From positions 1 through 64,000 of the forward strand of contig JAFDGA010000006.1 of assembly GCA_019309545.1 (NCBI GenBank): a DNA stretch of 64,000 nucleotides. Reading direction: 5' to 3'. The translations under genes and the position numbers were made by a program. Below are positions 25,811-36,321 of the stretch, in pieces. Within the stretch, counting starts at the first letter, position 1; every line of letters starts with the position of its first letter. The DNA is from Deltaproteobacteria bacterium (GTDB lineage: Bacteria; Desulfobacterota; Desulfobaccia; Desulfobaccales; Desulfobaccaceae). The notes beneath the pieces were generated by a model. That model saw only the letters and a program-made list of their open reading frames with translations. It had not been told where the DNA came from and did not search any database.

Positions 25811-26186
25811 TGTTGTCCTTATATATAACAGTTTTTAGGCTTTAATGACCACACTTTTTGGCGCTCTCGAGTAACGAGTTTTTCAACAGCCTGTTAGGAG
25901 TTTTCGACTTCTGGGTTGATGGAGTAGTTTTTCATTTATGGCCTCATCAGGCTTTGAGTAGAGGGCTACCGGAGTTTTTTGCACCAGTATCCAATCAGAA
26001 TTCAAGGGCTTATCATAGGTAATGGTATTGAACATCTACGTAGAAACCTTGGGAGAAATTAGAGATTCTGGAATTATTTATTCTGACCTGTCAGTAAGGG
26101 AATAAAGGTATTTAGTGACGTAGCCCTCTGAGGGGTTTAATTATGATTTAGGTTGTAAATAGGGTTGGAAAAGCCAATTTAAGCTA
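25811..26186. other. Non-coding region with IS end remnant
   Basis: No gene is supported here. At 25878-25895 is the sequence GAGTTTTTCAACAGCCTG, the kind of end often seen at insertion sequences of this group, consistent with an IS boundary next to the broken transposase. The remainder, to the tRNA terminator, is AT-rich and shows short unrelated frames only. Confidence 0.5.
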
Positions 26187-26220
26187 ACAAAAAAGGACTT
26201 AGAAATTGTTCTAAGTCCTT
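26187..26220 (-). terminator. Intrinsic terminator after the tRNA-Val/tRNA-Asp genes
   Basis: A perfect 10-bp stem, CTAAGTCCTT/AAGGACTTAG (26193-26202 with 26211-26220), with an 8-base loop, followed on the minus strand by a run of T (through 26189). It closes the transcript carrying tRNA-Asp and probably everything upstream to lon. Confidence 0.88.
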
Positions 26221-26229
26221 GTATTTCTT

Positions 26230-26307
26230 TGGCGGGGACGACGAGACTTGAACTCGCGACCTCCGGCGTGACAGGCCGGCGTTCTATCCAATCTGAACTA
26301 CGCCCCC
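26230..26307 (-). tRNA. tRNA-Asp (anticodon GTC)
   Basis: Cloverleaf on the minus strand: acceptor GGGGGCG pairs with CGTCCCC, anticodon arm CCGGC-CTGTCAC-GCCGG gives anticodon GTC, T-loop TTCAAGT. The 3' CCA is encoded. It is followed by a strong terminator. Confidence 0.95.
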
Positions 26308-26345
26308 TTCAGGTTGCCAGATAATCAGCACCTCTGTGACGTTCG

Positions 26346-26421
26346 TGGTAGGCGGAACAGGATTCGAACCTGTGACCCCCGGCTTGTAAGGCCGATGCTC
26401 TCCCTTCTGAGCTATCCGCCC
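26346..26421 (-). tRNA. tRNA-Val (anticodon TAC)
   Basis: Acceptor GGGCGGA pairs with TCCGCCT, anticodon loop CTTACAA gives anticodon TAC, T-arm GGTTCGAATCC, and CCA is encoded. It lies between lon and tRNA-Asp on the same strand. Confidence 0.95.
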
Positions 26422-26483
26422 TGATATCCGGTTAAAGAATTGAAATGTACCCGATATATTTACCCCCTGTCAAGGGAAATTCC

Positions 26484-28946
26484 TCAATGGGCCCGAATCT
26501 CATGATCAGCCGGAACCTCGCCAACCGGCAAGAAGACCGGCTTATCGGACAGGGCTGAAGGTTGAGCGCGAAATAGACTATCGGGATCCTCGAGCGCCAG
26601 AGCCTGTCTCAGCACCTCATCCATATGTTCGACGGTAACCAGTTCCACTGCTTTCAAAATTCGGGCCGGGATCTCTTTAATGTCCTTCTCGTTATCCTTG
26701 GAGATCAGTACGGTTTTGATCTGGCCCCGGTGCGCGGCAATGATCTTTTCTTTCAAACCGCCTATGGGCAGCACCCGTCCTCTGAGGGTGATCTCTCCGG
26801 TCATGGCCACATCCCGCCGCACCGGAACCTTGAGCAGGGCCGAGACGATGCTGGTGGCAATGGTAATCCCGGCTGACGGCCCATCTTTAGGGATGGCCCC
26901 TTCTGGAACGTGCACATGGATGTCGATTTTGCGGTAAAAATCGCGACCCAGGCCCAGTTGTTCCGACCGGGAGCGGACATAACTCAGGGCGGCCTGGGCC
27001 GATTCCTGCATCACTTCCCCCAGCTTGCCGGTGATGATTAGTTTGCCCCGCCCGGGAAGAATCACTGCCTCGGTCTGGAGCAGTTCGCCTCCGAATTCAG
27101 TCCAGGCCAGTCCGGTGGTAAGGCCGACTTCATCGTGTTCCTCAGTGCGACCAAAGCGGAACTTGGGCACCCCCAGATACTTGGGGATGTTCTGGCTGGA
27201 AACCTTGACTTTATGTTCTCTGCCTTCCTTGGCCACTTCCCGGGCCACTTTTCGGCAGATGGAGGCGATCTCCCGTTCCAGATTCCGGACCCCGGCTTCA
27301 CGAGTATAATGGCGAATAATGGTTAAGATGGCATTTTCCGAAAATTCAATATTATCTGCTTCCAAGCCATTGGCCTGCCGCTGTTTGGGAACCAGAAACT
27401 GCTGCGCTATATGGAGCTTCTCAACCTCTGTATAGCCCGGCAGGCGGATAATTTCCATCCGGTCCTGCAGCGGCAGCGGGATGGAATACAGATTGTTGGC
27501 GGTAGTGATAAACATCACTTCGGAAAGATCGTAATCAACATCCAGATAGTGGTCATTAAAGGCGAAATTCTGCTCTGGATCCAGCACTTCCAACAGGGCT
27601 GCCGAAGGATCGCCGCGAAAATCAGTGCTCATCTTATCCACTTCGTCCAGACAAAAGACCGGGTTGTTGGTCTTGGCTTTGCGGAGCGATTGGATAATCT
27701 TACCCGGCAAAGCACCGATATAAGTACGGCGGTGTCCCCGGATTTCTGCCTCATCCCGAACGCCTCCCAGGGACAGACGGACGAAATTGCGGCCTAGGGC
27801 CCGAGCCACTGACTTGGCCAGGGAGGTTTTCCCCACGCCGGGAGGCCCTACCAGGCAAAGGATCGGTCCTTTCATTTTTTTGACCAGACTCTGGACCGCC
27901 AGGTGTTCCAGGATGCGCTCTTTGGGTTTTTCCAGGCCGTAATGGTCTTCATCGAGGATTTGCTCGGCGTTGACAATGTCAAGCTTATCCTTGGTGCGTT
28001 CGTGCCAGGGCAATGAAATCAGCCAGTCAATGTAATTGCGCACTACGGTCGCCTCGGCCGACATGGGACTCATGAGCTTGAGTTTCTTCAACTCCTGGCG
28101 AACCTTGGTCATGGCCTCGGCGCTCATGCGTTTCTTCTTGATCTTTTTTTCGAGAGCCTGGATTTCACTACGGAAATCGTCTTTTTCGCCCATTTCCTTC
28201 TGAATGGCGCGCATTTGCTCATTCAGATAGTATTCCTTCTGGGTCTTCTCCATCTGTTTTTTAACCCGGTTCTTGATCCGACCTTCGATCTGTAAGACCT
28301 TGATTTCCCGTTGCATCAAGTTCAGGACCTTATCCAGCCGTTTAACCGGGTTGATGATTTCCAACAGTTGCTGTTTTTCATCAATTTTTATGGTCAGATG
28401 GGCCGCCAGATTATCGGCCAGTCGGCCGGGCTCTTCAACCGAGCTGACTGCCTGCAGGACCTCCTGAGGAATCTTCTTATTTAACTTGGCATACTTCTCA
28501 AAGGCATCGATTGAAGTCCGGACCAGCGCCTCGGCTTCCACCGAATATTCGTAGGGCTCGATAATTTCTTCGATTTCTACCAAGAAGAAGTTGGGATTGG
28601 CCAGATATTGCCGGATAATAGCCCGCCCTTTGCCCTCGATCAGGGCCTTGACGGTCCCATCCGGCAGGCGTAGAAGCTGTAATACCTGCCCCACCGCGCC
28701 GAAGCGATAGATATCGGATTCGCCAGGATCATCCTTGCTGGCGTCTTTTTGGGTAACCAAAAGAACTGGACTATCCTGGCTCATAGCATTCTCTAGAGCC
28801 TGGATGGAACGTTCCCGACCAATAAACAGTGGTACCACCATATAGGGAAAAACCACGATATCCCGTAAAGGTAGCAAGGGGACGGTATTGTAGAGCCTGC
28901 CTTTACCATCGGATGTTAGTTTCGGTCGGTTTAGTTTAAATATCAT
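26484..28946 (-). CDS. lon: ATP-dependent Lon protease (endopeptidase La)
   Basis: 820 residues with the full Lon plan: N-terminal substrate domain (1-210), helical region with [13 protein letters not shown]+ module with Walker [10 protein letters not shown], and S16 protease domain with catalytic S691 (GPSAG) and K734 (KEK). It degrades damaged and regulatory proteins in the cytoplasm. It is the last protein gene of the tig-clpP-clpX-lon group, 24 bases after clpX. This is the housekeeping Lon; the protease at 11772 is a second, divergent family member that lacks the N-terminal domain and carries a receiver. The C-terminal tail of about 40 residues is not conserved. Confidence 0.96.
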   Translation of the reverse strand: MIFKLNRPKLTSDGKGRLYNTVPLLPLRDIVVFPYMVVPLFIGRERSIQALENAMSQDSPVLLVTQKDASKDDPGESDIYRFGAVGQVLQLLRLPDGTVKALIEGKGRAIIRQYLANPNFFLVEIEEIIEPYEYSVEAEALVRTSIDAFEKYAKLNKKIPQEVLQAVSSVEEPGRLADNLAAHLTIKIDEKQQLLEIINPVKRLDKVLNLMQREIKVLQIEGRIKNRVKKQMEKTQKEYYLNEQMRAIQKEMGEKDDFRSEIQALEKKIKKKRMSAEAMTKVRQELKKLKLMSPMSAEATVVRNYIDWLISLPWHERTKDKLDIVNAEQILDEDHYGLEKPKERILEHLAVQSLVKKMKGPILCLVGPPGVGKTSLAKSVARALGRNFVRLSLGGVRDEAEIRGHRRTYIGALPGKIIQSLRKAKTNNPVFCLDEVDKMSTDFRGDPSAALLEVLDPEQNFAFNDHYLDVDYDLSEVMFITTANNLYSIPLPLQDRMEIIRLPGYTEVEKLHIAQQFLVPKQRQANGLEADNIEFSENAILTIIRHYTREAGVRNLEREIASICRKVAREVAKEGREHKVKVSSQNIPKYLGVPKFRFGRTEEHDEVGLTTGLAWTEFGGELLQTEAVILPGRGKLIITGKLGEVMQESAQAALSYVRSRSEQLGLGRDFYRKIDIHVHVPEGAIPKDGPSAGITIATSIVSALLKVPVRRDVAMTGEITLRGRVLPIGGLKEKIIAAHRGQIKTVLISKDNEKDIKEIPARILKAVELVTVEHMDEVLRQALALEDPDSLFRAQPSALSDKPVFLPVGEVPADHEIRAH

Positions 28947-28970
28947 AATTTTCCTGATCCTTTTAGATTG

Positions 28971-30227
28971 TTAAGCAATCTCGGCCTGAGGTTCAAAGAT
29001 TAGGATCGGCGATTCGTGTTTTAAGATAACGTCTTCGTTGATCAGACACTCCCGCACATTCTTGAGCGAGGGGATTTCGTACATCACATCCAGCATGGCC
29101 TGTTCCAGGATGGCCCGTAGTCCCCGGGCTCCGGATTTACGCTTCAGGGCCTCGCGCGCCACTGCCGCCAAGGCACCATCGGTAAACCGCACCGTCACAT
29201 GCTCCATCTCCAGGAGTTTCTGGTACTGTTTGACCAGGGCATTGCGAGGTTCCTTGAGGATGCGCATTAAGGCCTCTTCATCCAGTTCTTCCAGGCTGGC
29301 AATCACTGGTAAGCGGCCAACAAATTCCGGAATCAGACCAAACTTCAACAGATCGTAAGGCTGCACCTGAGCCAGGGTCTGACCCAGTTTGCGATTGATC
29401 TGACTCTCCACCGGGGCCACAAAACCCATGGTCTTGCGACCGATCCGGGCGTTGATAATATCTTCCAGGCCGTTAAACGCCCCGCCACAGATGAAGAGAA
29501 TATTGGTGGTATCGATTTTGACGAATTCCTGCTGGGGATGTTTCCGACCACCTTTGGGCGGCACCGAGGCCATGGTCCCTTCGATGATCTTGAGCAGGGC
29601 CTGTTGCACGCCTTCTCCGGAGACATCCCGGGTGATAGAGGGGCTGTCAGTTTTGCGGGCGATCTTGTCAATTTCATCGATATAGACGATGCCCCGACAG
29701 GCCTTTTCCACATCGTAATCAGCTCCCTGCAGGAGATTGAGGATAATGTTTTCGACATCCTCCCCCACATAGCCTGCTTCGGTTAAGGTAGTGGCGTCAG
29801 CAATGGTAAACGGCACATTGAGAATCTTGGCCAGGGTTTGGGCTAACAGAGTCTTTCCCGAACCGGTGGGGCCAATCAACAGGATATTGCTCTTCTGCAG
29901 TTCCACGCCGTCCATGTCGACCCGAGAGTTGATCCGTTTGTAATGGTTATAAACCGCTACTGACAGAATCTTTTTGGCCCGTTCCTGACCAATGACATAT
30001 TCGTCGATTTCTTTCTTTATATCCGCTGGTTCCGGTATTGACAGCCGGGCGCCTTTAGCCTCTTCTTTTTCGTACTCCTCGGCAATGATGTCATTGCACA
30101 ATTCAATACATTCATCACAGATATAAACGCTGGGGCCGGCGATAAGCTTTTTCACCTCACTCTGACTTTTCCCACAGAAAGAACAGAAGAGATCGGAGGA
30201 TTTATCGTTGCCGCGTTTAGTCATCAC
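28971..30227 (-). CDS. clpX: ClpX ATPase subunit of ClpXP protease
   Basis: 418 residues. N-terminal zinc-binding domain with two CX2C pairs (CSFC ... CDEC), Walker A GPTGSGKT, Walker B YIDEIDKI, and the pore loop region near GYVGEDVE. It unfolds tagged proteins and feeds them to ClpP. The length and spacing fit the usual ClpX. Located between clpP (173 bases away) and lon, the standard order. Confidence 0.96.
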   Translation of the reverse strand: MMTKRGNDKSSDLFCSFCGKSQSEVKKLIAGPSVYICDECIELCNDIIAEEYEKEEAKGARLSIPEPADIKKEIDEYVIGQERAKKILSVAVYNHYKRINSRVDMDGVELQKSNILLIGPTGSGKTLLAQTLAKILNVPFTIADATTLTEAGYVGEDVENIILNLLQGADYDVEKACRGIVYIDEIDKIARKTDSPSITRDVSGEGVQQALLKIIEGTMASVPPKGGRKHPQQEFVKIDTTNILFICGGAFNGLEDIINARIGRKTMGFVAPVESQINRKLGQTLAQVQPYDLLKFGLIPEFVGRLPVIASLEELDEEALMRILKEPRNALVKQYQKLLEMEHVTVRFTDGALAAVAREALKRKSGARGLRAILEQAMLDVMYEIPSLKNVRECLINEDVILKHESPILIFEPQAEIA

Positions 30228-30400
30228 ATTTACCTCCCCGAACCTGGGTGCTAACCGCCTGGCGGTAGCTTCGGTGCTTTAATTTTTTATTAATCTGCTC
30301 AAGATGGTTTCCCATCCTGGCAAGCTGGATATATCCTCAGGGTTTACCAATTTATCGGTTTTTTCCAGCTTTTCTTAAGGGCGGCCGGAACATATTTGGG

Positions 30401-31009
30401 TCAGGCCGCTTGGGTTGCCAGTTCCATCGGGCGTGAACTGATCACTTCGTCCACCAGGCCATAATCTTTGGCCTGCAATCCCGACATATAGAAATCCCGT
30501 TCGGTGTCACGGTTAATATTTTCCAAGGATTGACCGGTATGCCGAGCCAGAATCTCGTTAAGCTCCTGGCGCAACCTCAAGATCTCCCGGGCCTGGATAT
30601 CAACGTCAGTGGCTTGACCCTGGAACCCCCCCAGCGGCTGATGGATCAGAATACGGGCGTGGGGCAGGGCAAAACGTTTTCCCGGCGCGCCCGCGGCCAA
30701 CAACAGGGCTGCCATGCTGGCTGCCTGACCCATGCATAGGGTCGACACCTGTGGTTTGATATACTGCATGGTGTCATACAAAGCCAGGCCCGAGGTCACC
30801 AAGCCTCCCGGTGAATTGATGTAAAAGTGAATATCTTTGTCCGGGTCCTCCGATTCCAAAAAGAGCAATTGGGCGATAATCAGATTGGCAATGTCATCAT
30901 TGATCGTTGAACCTAAAAAGATAATGCGATCCTTCAGTAGTCGGGAATAGATGTCGTAGGCTCTTTCCCCCCGGCTGCTCTGCTCTACGACAATGGGTAT
31001 TAACGGCAT
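30401..31009 (-). CDS. clpP: ClpP proteolytic subunit
   Basis: With the start at 31009 the catalytic triad falls at S98 (GQAASMA), H123 (LIHQP) and D172 (ERDFYMS), the same numbers as the E. coli enzyme. A longer frame to 31054 overlaps the end of tig. The ATG lies one base after the tig stop codon, so translation is probably coupled. It forms the proteolytic barrel that works with ClpX encoded next door. Confidence 0.96.
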   Translation of the reverse strand: MPLIPIVVEQSSRGERAYDIYSRLLKDRIIFLGSTINDDIANLIIAQLLFLESEDPDKDIHFYINSPGGLVTSGLALYDTMQYIKPQVSTLCMGQAASMAALLLAAGAPGKRFALPHARILIHQPLGGFQGQATDVDIQAREILRLRQELNEILARHTGQSLENINRDTERDFYMSGLQAKDYGLVDEVISSRPMELATQAA

Positions 31010-31010
31010 C

Positions 31011-32327
31011 TCAAGTCCCCTCCTGGGCTGTTTCGGTGGCGGCCAGAGGGGCAACTATTTCCGCGTGCTCAATAAGACGTTGCAACGCTTTATCTTTCCG
31101 CAAACGACCCCTGAACTCTTCGACCCTCTGGTGTTGCTGATAAAATTCTCTGATGCGCCCCGCCTCTTCCCCCAACCGCTCGGCCAGTTGCTGATAACCG
31201 ATTTCCAGTTCGGCGTTGCTGACGGTGATTCCTTCCTGATCAGCGATTTTTTCCAGAATCAGGTCAGACCGGGTCCGGCGCTCGGCCAGGTCCCGAAGCT
31301 TGTCTAACATTTTTTCCTTATCTAACCCCGCAAGGTTTATACCACGACGCTGGAGGGCTTCTAACTGCTCCCGCAGGATGTATTCCTGTTCCTGGCGGAT
31401 TAGAAAGGGCGGGACCTCAAAGGCAGTCTGGCGGATTAGATGGTCAAGCACTTGATCACGTAACTCAGCCTGACGCTGCTGTTCCTTTTTATTAATAATA
31501 TCCTGTTTGATCGATTCCCGCAAGTCTTCCAGGGTTTGGAAACTGCCTCCCAAAGCTTTGGCAAAGTCGTCATCCAAGACCGGTAACTCTTTCTCCTTGA
31601 TCTCGTGAATTTTGACCGTGAAATCTATGGTTTTGCCTGCCAAGGCCGGATTAAAAAAATTTTCCGGCAAATCAACTCGAATATTAGCCTCATCACCCTG
31701 GTTCAGACCGATTAACTGTAGTTCGAAATCGACGTTAAACCTTCCCGCCCCGATCTCCAGGTGATAGTTCAGGTTGCTACCGCCGGGGATAGGCTTACCC
31801 TCTTGAAAGGCTTCGTAATCGAGCAAGACAAAATCGTCTTTTTGGATCGGCCGAGCTTCCGAGACCGGCTTGACCCAGGCATTGAGTTCTTGAATCTCAC
31901 GTAACCGTTGGTCTATCATGGCCTCCGTAACTTCCACCGGTTCTACTGTTAGTTTGAGGCCCAGATAATTTTCTACCGTAAACTCCGGGGTAATCTCCAG
32001 TTCAACGCTATATTTAAAGTTATCTCCCTGAATTATATCTGGTAATTGCTGGGGGATCTGCAGCATTAAGGGGTGCAGATTGACCTCTTTTAAGGCTTCA
32101 TCCAGAGAATTACGCAACAGGTCCTGGGTGACTTCCTCTTCTACCTGTTTCTTGAAGAGCCGCTCTAATATACTGCGGGGCGCCTTGCCTGGCCGGAAGC
32201 CTTTCACCCGGGCTTTTTTCTTCAGATTGCGATAGGCCCGATCAAGGTTTTTATCGACCTCCTCGGAAGGCACTTCGATCCAGAGTTTTCGCTGCACCGG
32301 GCTGATTTCCTCAATTTCCACTTTCAT
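31011..32327 (-). CDS. tig: Trigger factor (ribosome-bound chaperone, peptidyl-prolyl isomerase)
   Basis: 438 residues from the ATG at 32327: N-terminal ribosome-binding domain with the signature [12 protein letters not shown], central FKBP-type isomerase domain (about 150-240), and a helical C-terminal chaperone domain. It shields nascent chains at the ribosome exit. Frames upstream begin with GTG or ATG up to 16 codons earlier; the chosen start agrees with the conserved N-terminal [10 protein letters not shown]. First gene of the tig-clpP-clpX-lon group. Confidence 0.95.
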   Translation of the reverse strand: MKVEIEEISPVQRKLWIEVPSEEVDKNLDRAYRNLKKKARVKGFRPGKAPRSILERLFKKQVEEEVTQDLLRNSLDEALKEVNLHPLMLQIPQQLPDIIQGDNFKYSVELEITPEFTVENYLGLKLTVEPVEVTEAMIDQRLREIQELNAWVKPVSEARPIQKDDFVLLDYEAFQEGKPIPGGSNLNYHLEIGAGRFNVDFELQLIGLNQGDEANIRVDLPENFFNPALAGKTIDFTVKIHEIKEKELPVLDDDFAKALGGSFQTLEDLRESIKQDIINKKEQQRQAELRDQVLDHLIRQTAFEVPPFLIRQEQEYILREQLEALQRRGINLAGLDKEKMLDKLRDLAERRTRSDLILEKIADQEGITVSNAELEIGYQQLAERLGEEAGRIREFYQQHQRVEEFRGRLRKDKALQRLIEHAEIVAPLAATETAQEGT

Positions 32328-32445
32328 AGAATGCACCATATTCGTATGAGTTTTAGTATCCTTATCTCCACCCACCTACAATCTACAGCCATCTGGTCTG
32401 AGTGACTCAGGTCTAAAGTCCCGATGATGCTGTCCTTCCCGATCT

Positions 32446-32529
32446 TGGTGCGAGAGGGGGGACTCGAACCCCCACGGTTGCCCTCTGGATCCTAAGTCCA
32501 GCGCGTCTGCCAAATTCCGCCACTCTCGC
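32446..32529 (-). tRNA. tRNA-Leu (anticodon TAG)
   Basis: Acceptor GCGAGAG pairs with CTCTCGC, anticodon arm CTGGA-CTTAGGA-TCCAG gives anticodon TAG, a long variable arm typical of leucine tRNA follows, then T-loop TTCGAGT, and CCA is encoded. It lies upstream of tig on the same strand, a common arrangement. Confidence 0.95.
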
Positions 32530-32853
32530 CCGCCTTGTTCAAATTAAATCGCTGCCCATGGCTTGTCAACCTGAATAACGTCGCTGGAGCTAAATTAAAT
32601 CTATATCTTTTCCATGCTTAAGTCAAGGCAACTTCAAAGCCGGGCGGCTAATAGCCAGGATTGCCTAACCTGCCTCTCAGAGGTGCTGGTTCTCTTTCCG
32701 AGAAAAAAATCCCCCTGACTTGTCCGGACTCGCCTTTCATGATATCTTTCAAGGATAGTGATTTTAGTAACATGAAATCTGTCCGGCTAATACGTAGCTA
32801 TTGCTTTATCTGAAACTTAGGCATATTTAGCAGGATAGCAAGGAGAAGACGGC
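32530..32853. other. Intergenic region upstream of the aminopeptidase gene
   Basis: About 320 bases, divergent between tRNA-Leu and the aminopeptidase gene. Apart from the promoter candidate at 32801-32829 I recognise no gene or RNA family. Confidence 0.55.
32801..32829 (+). promoter_or_regulatory. Candidate promoter for the aminopeptidase gene
   Basis: TTGCTT at 32801-32806 and TATTTA at 32824-32829 with a 17-base spacer; AAGGAG ribosome binding site follows (about 32840) before the ATG at 32854. Confidence 0.45.
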
Positions 32854-34272
32854 ATGGAAACCCCTTCTAAAGATGAAATTCAGCAGCTTCGTGATAAGCT
32901 GGCGGTAAAGCCCCGTTTGGTGTGGGATCGGGTAGACGCCGCTGAACGATCAGCTATTTTAGCTTACGCCGAGCGCTATAAGAACTTTTTGGATGTGGCC
33001 AAGACCGAGCGCCAGGCGGTTGGGGAAATCCAGCGTCAGGCCCAGGAACGGGGATTTGTCAACTTGGCCGACCAGCAACCCGGCTCCCGGTTTTATCTTA
33101 ACTATCGCGGGAAAACCATGGCCTTGGTGGTAATGGGAACCAAGCCCCTGAGCGCCGGCTTGCGCATTATCGCCGCCCATATCGACTCTCCTCGGCTCGA
33201 TCTCAAACAATATCCCATCTATGAAGAAGCGGATCTGACCTTTTTGAAGACCCACTATTACGGCGGCATCAAAAAATATCAATGGCTGGCCCGCCCCTTG
33301 GCCCTGCATGGGGTAATCCTCAAAGAAAACGGCGACACCATTACTCTTAGGGTCGGCGAAGAGGACTCCGACCCGGTGTTTACGGTCTGCGATCTGCTGC
33401 CCCATTTGGCCCGCAAGGTCCAGATGGATAAAAAGGTGGATGAGGCCTTTATTGGAGAAAAGCTTAATGTTCTGGTGGGATCTCTCCCCTATGGCAATGA
33501 TGACACCAAGGAACGTTTTAAACTTCATCTCTTGCACCTGCTTTCGGAAAAATATGGCCTGCATGAAGAGGACCTGGTAAGTGCGGAACTGGAAGTAGTG
33601 CCTGCCGGACGGGCCCGGGATCTGGGCTGGGATCGGAGTCTGGTCGGCGGCTACGGCCAAGATGATCGGGCCTGTGCCTATGCTGCCCTGGAGGCCATTT
33701 TCGTGGTCAATGACCCACCCTATACCTGTCTGGCCCTGTTCGTGGACAAAGAAGAGGTCGGCAGCGACGGCAACACTTCCGCTAAAAGCTGCCTGCTGGC
33801 AGAATTAGTTACTCAATTGTTGCTGCGCCAGGGTGAGGGGCGGGAGGCCCTGCGTCCGGCCCTGATGGCCTCGCGGGCCATCTCGGCTGACGTGAACGGC
33901 GCTTTGGATCCCGACTGGCCTGAGGTCCATGAAAAGAACAATGCCGCCCGGATGGGCTATGGAGTCTGCCTGACCAAATTCACCGGCCACGGCGGCAAAT
34001 ATATGGCTAATGACGCCCATGCCGAATACGTCGGCTGGATCAGACGCATCTTCAACCGCCAGGGCGTGGTCTGGCAGGCGGGAGAATTGGGAAAGGTGGA
34101 CGAAGGCGGGGGCGGCACCATCGCCAAGTTTCTGGCCATCCACGGCATGGATATCATTGACTGCGGCACCCCGTTGTTATCCATGCACTCCCCCTTTGAA
34201 GTGTCCTCCAAAGGCGATCTGTATATGACCTATAAGGCCTATTGGAGCTTTTTTACCGCTGGAGAAGATTAA
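32854..34272 (+). CDS. M18-family metallo-aminopeptidase
   Basis: 472 residues. The metal-ligand blocks of M18 aminopeptidases are visible in order: AAHIDSPRLD (His), GYGQDDRACAYAAL (Asp), DKEEVGSDGN (Glu-Glu), ADVNGALD (Asp) and LLSMHSPFE (His). These proteins remove acidic or neutral N-terminal residues from peptides in the cytoplasm using two metal ions. The glycine-rich segment near residue 415 (DEGGGGTIAKFLA) is as in the family. Stand-alone gene; next gene downstream starts after about 190 bases. Confidence 0.9.
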   Translation: METPSKDEIQQLRDKLAVKPRLVWDRVDAAERSAILAYAERYKNFLDVAKTERQAVGEIQRQAQERGFVNLADQQPGSRFYLNYRGKTMALVVMGTKPLSAGLRIIAAHIDSPRLDLKQYPIYEEADLTFLKTHYYGGIKKYQWLARPLALHGVILKENGDTITLRVGEEDSDPVFTVCDLLPHLARKVQMDKKVDEAFIGEKLNVLVGSLPYGNDDTKERFKLHLLHLLSEKYGLHEEDLVSAELEVVPAGRARDLGWDRSLVGGYGQDDRACAYAALEAIFVVNDPPYTCLALFVDKEEVGSDGNTSAKSCLLAELVTQLLLRQGEGREALRPALMASRAISADVNGALDPDWPEVHEKNNAARMGYGVCLTKFTGHGGKYMANDAHAEYVGWIRRIFNRQGVVWQAGELGKVDEGGGGTIAKFLAIHGMDIIDCGTPLLSMHSPFEVSSKGDLYMTYKAYWSFFTAGED

Positions 34273-34464
34273 TCCGATTTTCCTTTTGGGAACTTTGCTT
34301 TTACCCTTCTGGCAGAGACGAGCAGATCGCCAAAGGGAACTGAATCTCGGTCTGGTCAGGACTCTGCTCGGAATCGCCGATAACAGTCGGTGAGGTTAAA
34401 AATATTTGCAATTCCTGGCTATAAACCTTATATTTTGAAAGGAGTTAATTGATCAAGGATTGTT

Positions 34465-35088
34465 ATGGGAAAATTCTTTTCAAAGGTGAGCACCAAGGGA
34501 GAGGCCCCCAAAATTGGTTCATTCTCCAACATGATGAACTTTTACAGCCTCCTGCTGTTTCTGATTGCTATCCCTTTTGTGCTGATTGTGGCTCTGGTCT
34601 GGCTAACCGGCGTGTTGGGCTTCAGCACCTGGATCATCGCTGGTCTGGCTGTGCTCATTGCACTGGGATTCTGGCGGCTCTCTCGTAAGTGGAGTCAGAT
34701 CAAGGCCAAAATGGCAGCCCAAGGGTTTGAGTTTAAAGATATTGTGGCGGAGGCGGCCAAAGATGGCAAGAATGTCGAGGTCTCTTTGTTAAACGGGCTG
34801 CTCACCTTCCGGTGTCAAGGCAATCGTTATCCGGCGCATGTTTTGCCTTATCCGAGTTCCGAACCTCTGGCCCTGGAAGCACCGCCTTCAATGACTGTGG
34901 AGTCACCTACGGTATCTGGTCATGATGCTGCCGCTTATGAGTTGGGTCAGCTACGGCGAGAATTGGAGGGTTATATCCGTCTGCGCGACTCTGGAGTAAT
35001 CAGCCCCGAAGAGTTTGATCAGATCCGGAACCGCCTGATGGGATGCTTGCATGACAAATCGGCGGCTGCCAAAGTCAGCGAGGTTTAG
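34465..35088 (+). CDS. Small membrane protein with C-terminal SHOCT domain
   Basis: 207 residues with two adjacent transmembrane helices (about 28-75), a soluble middle part, and a C-terminal SHOCT motif (LRDSGVISPEEFDQIRNRLMG, given here as its core at residues 172-190), a short domain often found as the tail of membrane proteins and thought to mediate oligomerisation. No enzymatic motif. The next gene on the opposite strand ends 10 bases away. ATG with AGGAG 15-20 bases upstream, so the start is uncertain by a few codons. Confidence 0.65.
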   Translation: MGKFFSKVSTKGEAPKIGSFSNMMNFYSLLLFLIAIPFVLIVALVWLTGVLGFSTWIIAGLAVLIALGFWRLSRKWSQIKAKMAAQGFEFKDIVAEAAKDGKNVEVSLLNGLLTFRCQGNRYPAHVLPYPSSEPLALEAPPSMTVESPTVSGHDAAAYELGQLRRELEGYIRLRDSGVISPEEFDQIRNRLMGCLHDKSAAAKVSEV

Positions 35089-35098
35089 GCGCTCGGTA

Positions 35099-35752
35099 TC
35101 ATTCTTCCACCGGATTGGGTTCTTCCGGAGGTCCTGGCGGGGGGAGGCTCTCTTTCCCTAAAGCAAAGGCCGGTCCCCTTAACAGACCAGCTCCTTCCCA
35201 GAAATCCTGCCGATAACGGTAAAAATAATGGAGCCTTTGCAGCCCCTGGGCCAAGTGGTCCAGGTATTCTTCCCCCAAGTGGTCAATACAATACTGCAGC
35301 AGACCTAGGACACTGGCCGGAAGAAAAAATTTTTCCTTGCCGATCACCCCTTGAAAGTCCAACCGGTAACTATCGCTCCCCAGGCTAATGAGCTTTGCTT
35401 CATAGAGGCGATCAGCAGGTTGGTCCAGGGATTGTCCCAACCTTAGTTCCCCCAAAGGAATCTGGAAACGGCGCTCCGGACCGGTCAGACTCAGGAGCCG
35501 TCGGGCCACACGCCTGACATAATCCAACAATTCCCGGGCCACCCGGTTTTCATTAAGTTCGGCCAGCTCATAGAGTATCCGGGCATAATAATAAATCATC
35601 AGACACACAGTATCGTTCCCCGGGTCTCGGGTATTGTTCCATTGAATCTGCGGCACCATCAGATTCTGGGACAGAAAAAAAATCTTGAGTATGGCCTTGA
35701 GGTTCTCTCGATCCCGCCGAAAGAACCTAAACAGTTTTTTCATGGCCCTCAT
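35099..35752 (-). CDS. Hypothetical protein
   Basis: 217 residues, largely helical and soluble, with a basic N-terminus (MRAMKKLFRFFRR) and an acidic, proline-rich C-terminus. I do not recognise a family and see no catalytic motif. It is convergent with the SHOCT gene, 10 bases apart, and on the same strand as a decayed zinc-ribbon gene just upstream. Confidence 0.55.
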   Translation of the reverse strand: MRAMKKLFRFFRRDRENLKAILKIFFLSQNLMVPQIQWNNTRDPGNDTVCLMIYYYARILYELAELNENRVARELLDYVRRVARRLLSLTGPERRFQIPLGELRLGQSLDQPADRLYEAKLISLGSDSYRLDFQGVIGKEKFFLPASVLGLLQYCIDHLGEEYLDHLAQGLQRLHYFYRYRQDFWEGAGLLRGPAFALGKESLPPPGPPEEPNPVEE

Positions 35753-35778
35753 ATCTCAGATTTCAGGGTTTATTCCGG

Positions 35779-36099
35779 TCAAAGGATTGACGAAGCGCTG
35801 ACCACATCCGGCTCCTGAATTCCTGCAGCGCTCAAATCTGGATGCCAAAAAAAGCTCTCCAACACCGGTTTCTGGTTGGCGTCGATTAATTCAGTCTTGA
35901 GTAGAATAAATTTCCGCGGTTCGGTCCCATGGTTTTCCCCATCCCCCGGATGACGAGGAAGCAGACCCCGCTCTAATCTTTCAAGCCTTTAGACAACTCC
36001 CCCTTGTCAACAAAATTTATATCCTTGAGCGCCCGGGCCCTTGCTCCGCTGGACATCCAATGACAATCTGGTCTGGCATTTCTCGCAGGCAATAATCAT
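35779..36099 (-). pseudogene. Decayed zinc-ribbon/DUF3426-like gene
   Basis: A single minus-strand frame from ATG 36099 to TGA 35779 begins with the MJ0042-type zinc ribbon head (MIIACEKCQTRLSLD), then meets two in-frame stops (TGA about 36007 and TAA about 35989), and ends with a DUF3426-like strand block (PRKFILLKTELIDANQKPV). The second Cys pair and the central membrane part are missing. These features indicate a gene disabled by deletion and stop codons. Its head and tail are in the same frame across the two stops. Confidence 0.65.
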
Positions 36100-36321
36100 A
36101 TTATCGTGCTGGCGTTTTAAGGTCTGTTGATGGGAAGGTATTTTTAGATTATCGCATGCTGAAAAGAAAGTCAATTGTTTCCTGACAAGATGTTGAGGGT
36201 GAGGTTTGGGGAATCAGCATGGGAGACGGCCGCCAGACCCTGATCCGCATGCTTTCCAGGAACTTGAGATATACTCCAAAGTTTTCTGATTTACCTCTAA
36301 ATAGTGATATTGACCCCAAAT
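36100..36321. other. Intergenic region between zinc-ribbon remnant and ferredoxin-like gene
   Basis: About 220 bases, no gene or clear signal seen. Confidence 0.5.

Noticed and set aside
25331-25828. Plus-strand open frame of 165 codons
   Set aside because: It is the shadow of the decayed transposase, whose motifs read on the minus strand.
35989-36010. Possible selenocysteine TGA in the zinc-ribbon remnant
   Set aside because: A TAA stop follows five codons later in the same frame and no SECIS-like stem is evident; decay is the simpler explanation.
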